This document shows, one piece after another, positions 63,391 to 64,000 of a stretch of DNA of 64,000 nucleotides. Within the stretch, counting starts at the first letter, position 1, and each line of letters opens with the position of its first letter. The position numbers and the translations under genes were made by a program. The stretch comes from Fervidobacterium thailandense (lineage in GTDB: Bacteria; Thermotogota; Thermotogae; Thermotogales; Fervidobacteriaceae), in contig NZ_LWAF01000009.1 of NCBI RefSeq assembly GCF_001719065.1, forward strand, positions 1 to 64,000. Direction: 5' to 3'. The notes below the pieces were generated by a model. The model searched no databases. It was not told where the DNA came from and was given only the letters and a program-made list of their open reading frames with translations.

Positions 63391-64000
63391 ATGGAAGTAA
63401 TCGCAAAGTACGGTAAAGAAGAGATCGCGTACGTTTATCTTGGAAAAACAACTCATGGAGCCCTTGTTGAGTTCGTTGAATCCGTTCAGCCACCGATTCC
63501 AAGGGAGAAAAAATGGGTGCTCATCGTCTCGACGATGGACGGTTGTCCTGTAGGATGCAAGATGTGCGATGCAGGGGGATACTACAGACGGAAATTGACA
63601 AAAGAGGAGATACTGGAACAGATACTCTTTCTGGTCGACCAACGTTTCGGTCGCCGTGTTCCCGTTGAAAAATTCAAGATACAATTCGCACGCGTTGGTG
63701 AACCCGCGTTGAACGATGGAGTACTCGACGTGCTCGAGGAACTTCCTTCGATTCTTGACGCGCCAGGATTACTTCCGTCCATAAGTACCGTTGCACCGGT
63801 TGGACGCACCGAATGGTTCGAAAGATTACTCGAAATAAAAGACAAACACTACAGAGGTAAATTCCAGATGCAATTCTCAATCCACAGCACCGATGAAGCT
63901 CAGCGTAACGAGATAATCCCCGTAAAGAAATGGACCTTCGAAGAGATCGCCCAATACGGAAATAGATTCGTCAAAGAAGGTGACCGGAAAATTACCCTGA
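63391..64000 (+). CDS. Radical-SAM protein, RlmN/Cfr-like (3' end outside window)
   Basis: At least 203 codons, still open at the window edge. The cluster motif CPVGCKMC (CxxxCxxC) is at about residues 52-59; VGEPALND and FSIHSTDEAQRNEIIP match the GEPLLN and SLHA..R..L.P blocks of the RlmN/Cfr group. Relatives methylate adenosine in rRNA or tRNA. ATG 63391 follows GAGGAAA and starts just after the flavoprotein's stop. Confidence 0.85.
   Translation, partial: MEVIAKYGKEEIAYVYLGKTTHGALVEFVESVQPPIPREKKWVLIVSTMDGCPVGCKMCDAGGYYRRKLTKEEILEQILFLVDQRFGRRVPVEKFKIQFARVGEPALNDGVLDVLEELPSILDAPGLLPSISTVAPVGRTEWFERLLEIKDKHYRGKFQMQFSIHSTDEAQRNEIIPVKKWTFEEIAQYGNRFVKEGDRKITL

Overview
The window looks like a chromosome segment of a thermophilic member of the Thermotogales, most like Fervidobacterium. 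This rests on gene content and style: compact same-strand operons with start/stop overlaps, GTG and TTG starts, Shine-Dalgarno sites of the AGGAGGTG type, pyruvate phosphate dikinase, a TGS-type nucleoside kinase, M42 and M32 peptidases, and a CRISPR repeat whose minus-strand end (ATGGAAAC) resembles Thermotogales repeats. No species can be named from sequence alone.

Layout. 1-691: right end of a CRISPR array (9 full 36-nt repeats plus the tail of another), followed by a roughly 590-bp non-coding flank. 1286-3698: three-gene cassette (ComF-like phosphoribosyltransferase, small membrane protein, DprA/SLOG-like protein). 3699-4269: non-coding in protein terms but the most unusual stretch: a consensus promoter drives a 95-nt RNA that begins with 23 nt of the CRISPR repeat, carries a 36-38 nt spacer-like segment and ends in a terminator. 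Right after it lies a 280-nt multi-helix element with its own terminator, and one helix strand is complementary to the spacer-like segment at 22 of 23 positions. 4270-6195: tandem alpha/beta hydrolases (minus). 6404-13677: ppdK, then glmU-prs-rplY-pth and a zinc-finger/UVR protein (plus). 13685-15446: TauE-like exporter and M42 peptidase (minus). 15612-17687: MFS and ZIP transporters (plus). 17652-22496: a response-regulator diguanylate cyclase and a three-subunit FAD/Fe-S amine dehydrogenase (minus). 22816-34632: rRNA methyltransferase, beta-propeller lipid-exported type protein, NUDIX, comM, M32 peptidase, hfq-hflX, M23 peptidase, metK, rpsT (plus). 34749-50355: a long minus-strand run from a candidate ftsQ through ftsA-ftsZ-pilB, ahcY, rng, nucleoside kinase, a DtxR-type regulator, cobalamin adenosyltransferase and hutH to a chemoreceptor. 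50522-52519: FGE/PDZ fusion. 52527-53084: macrodomain protein. 53252-54815: a decayed IS200/IS605 element. 54891-62422: rarA, epimerase, regulator, family-4 UDG, then a MarR-controlled pair of ABC exporter half-transporters. 62558-64000: a flavin reductase-like protein and a radical-SAM gene cut by the window edge.

How it fits together. Housekeeping operons dominate. DNA uptake is a recurrent theme (ComF-like, DprA-like, ComM, PilB), although the first two are as likely to be an immune cassette because they sit beside the CRISPR array. The candidate novel system is the crRNA-like RNA plus the adjacent structured RNA: a minimal CRISPR unit with its own promoter and terminator whose guide matches its neighbour, resembling in layout (not in sequence) CRISPR-regulated toxin-antitoxin RNA pairs. 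No cas gene is in the window, so effector type is unknown.
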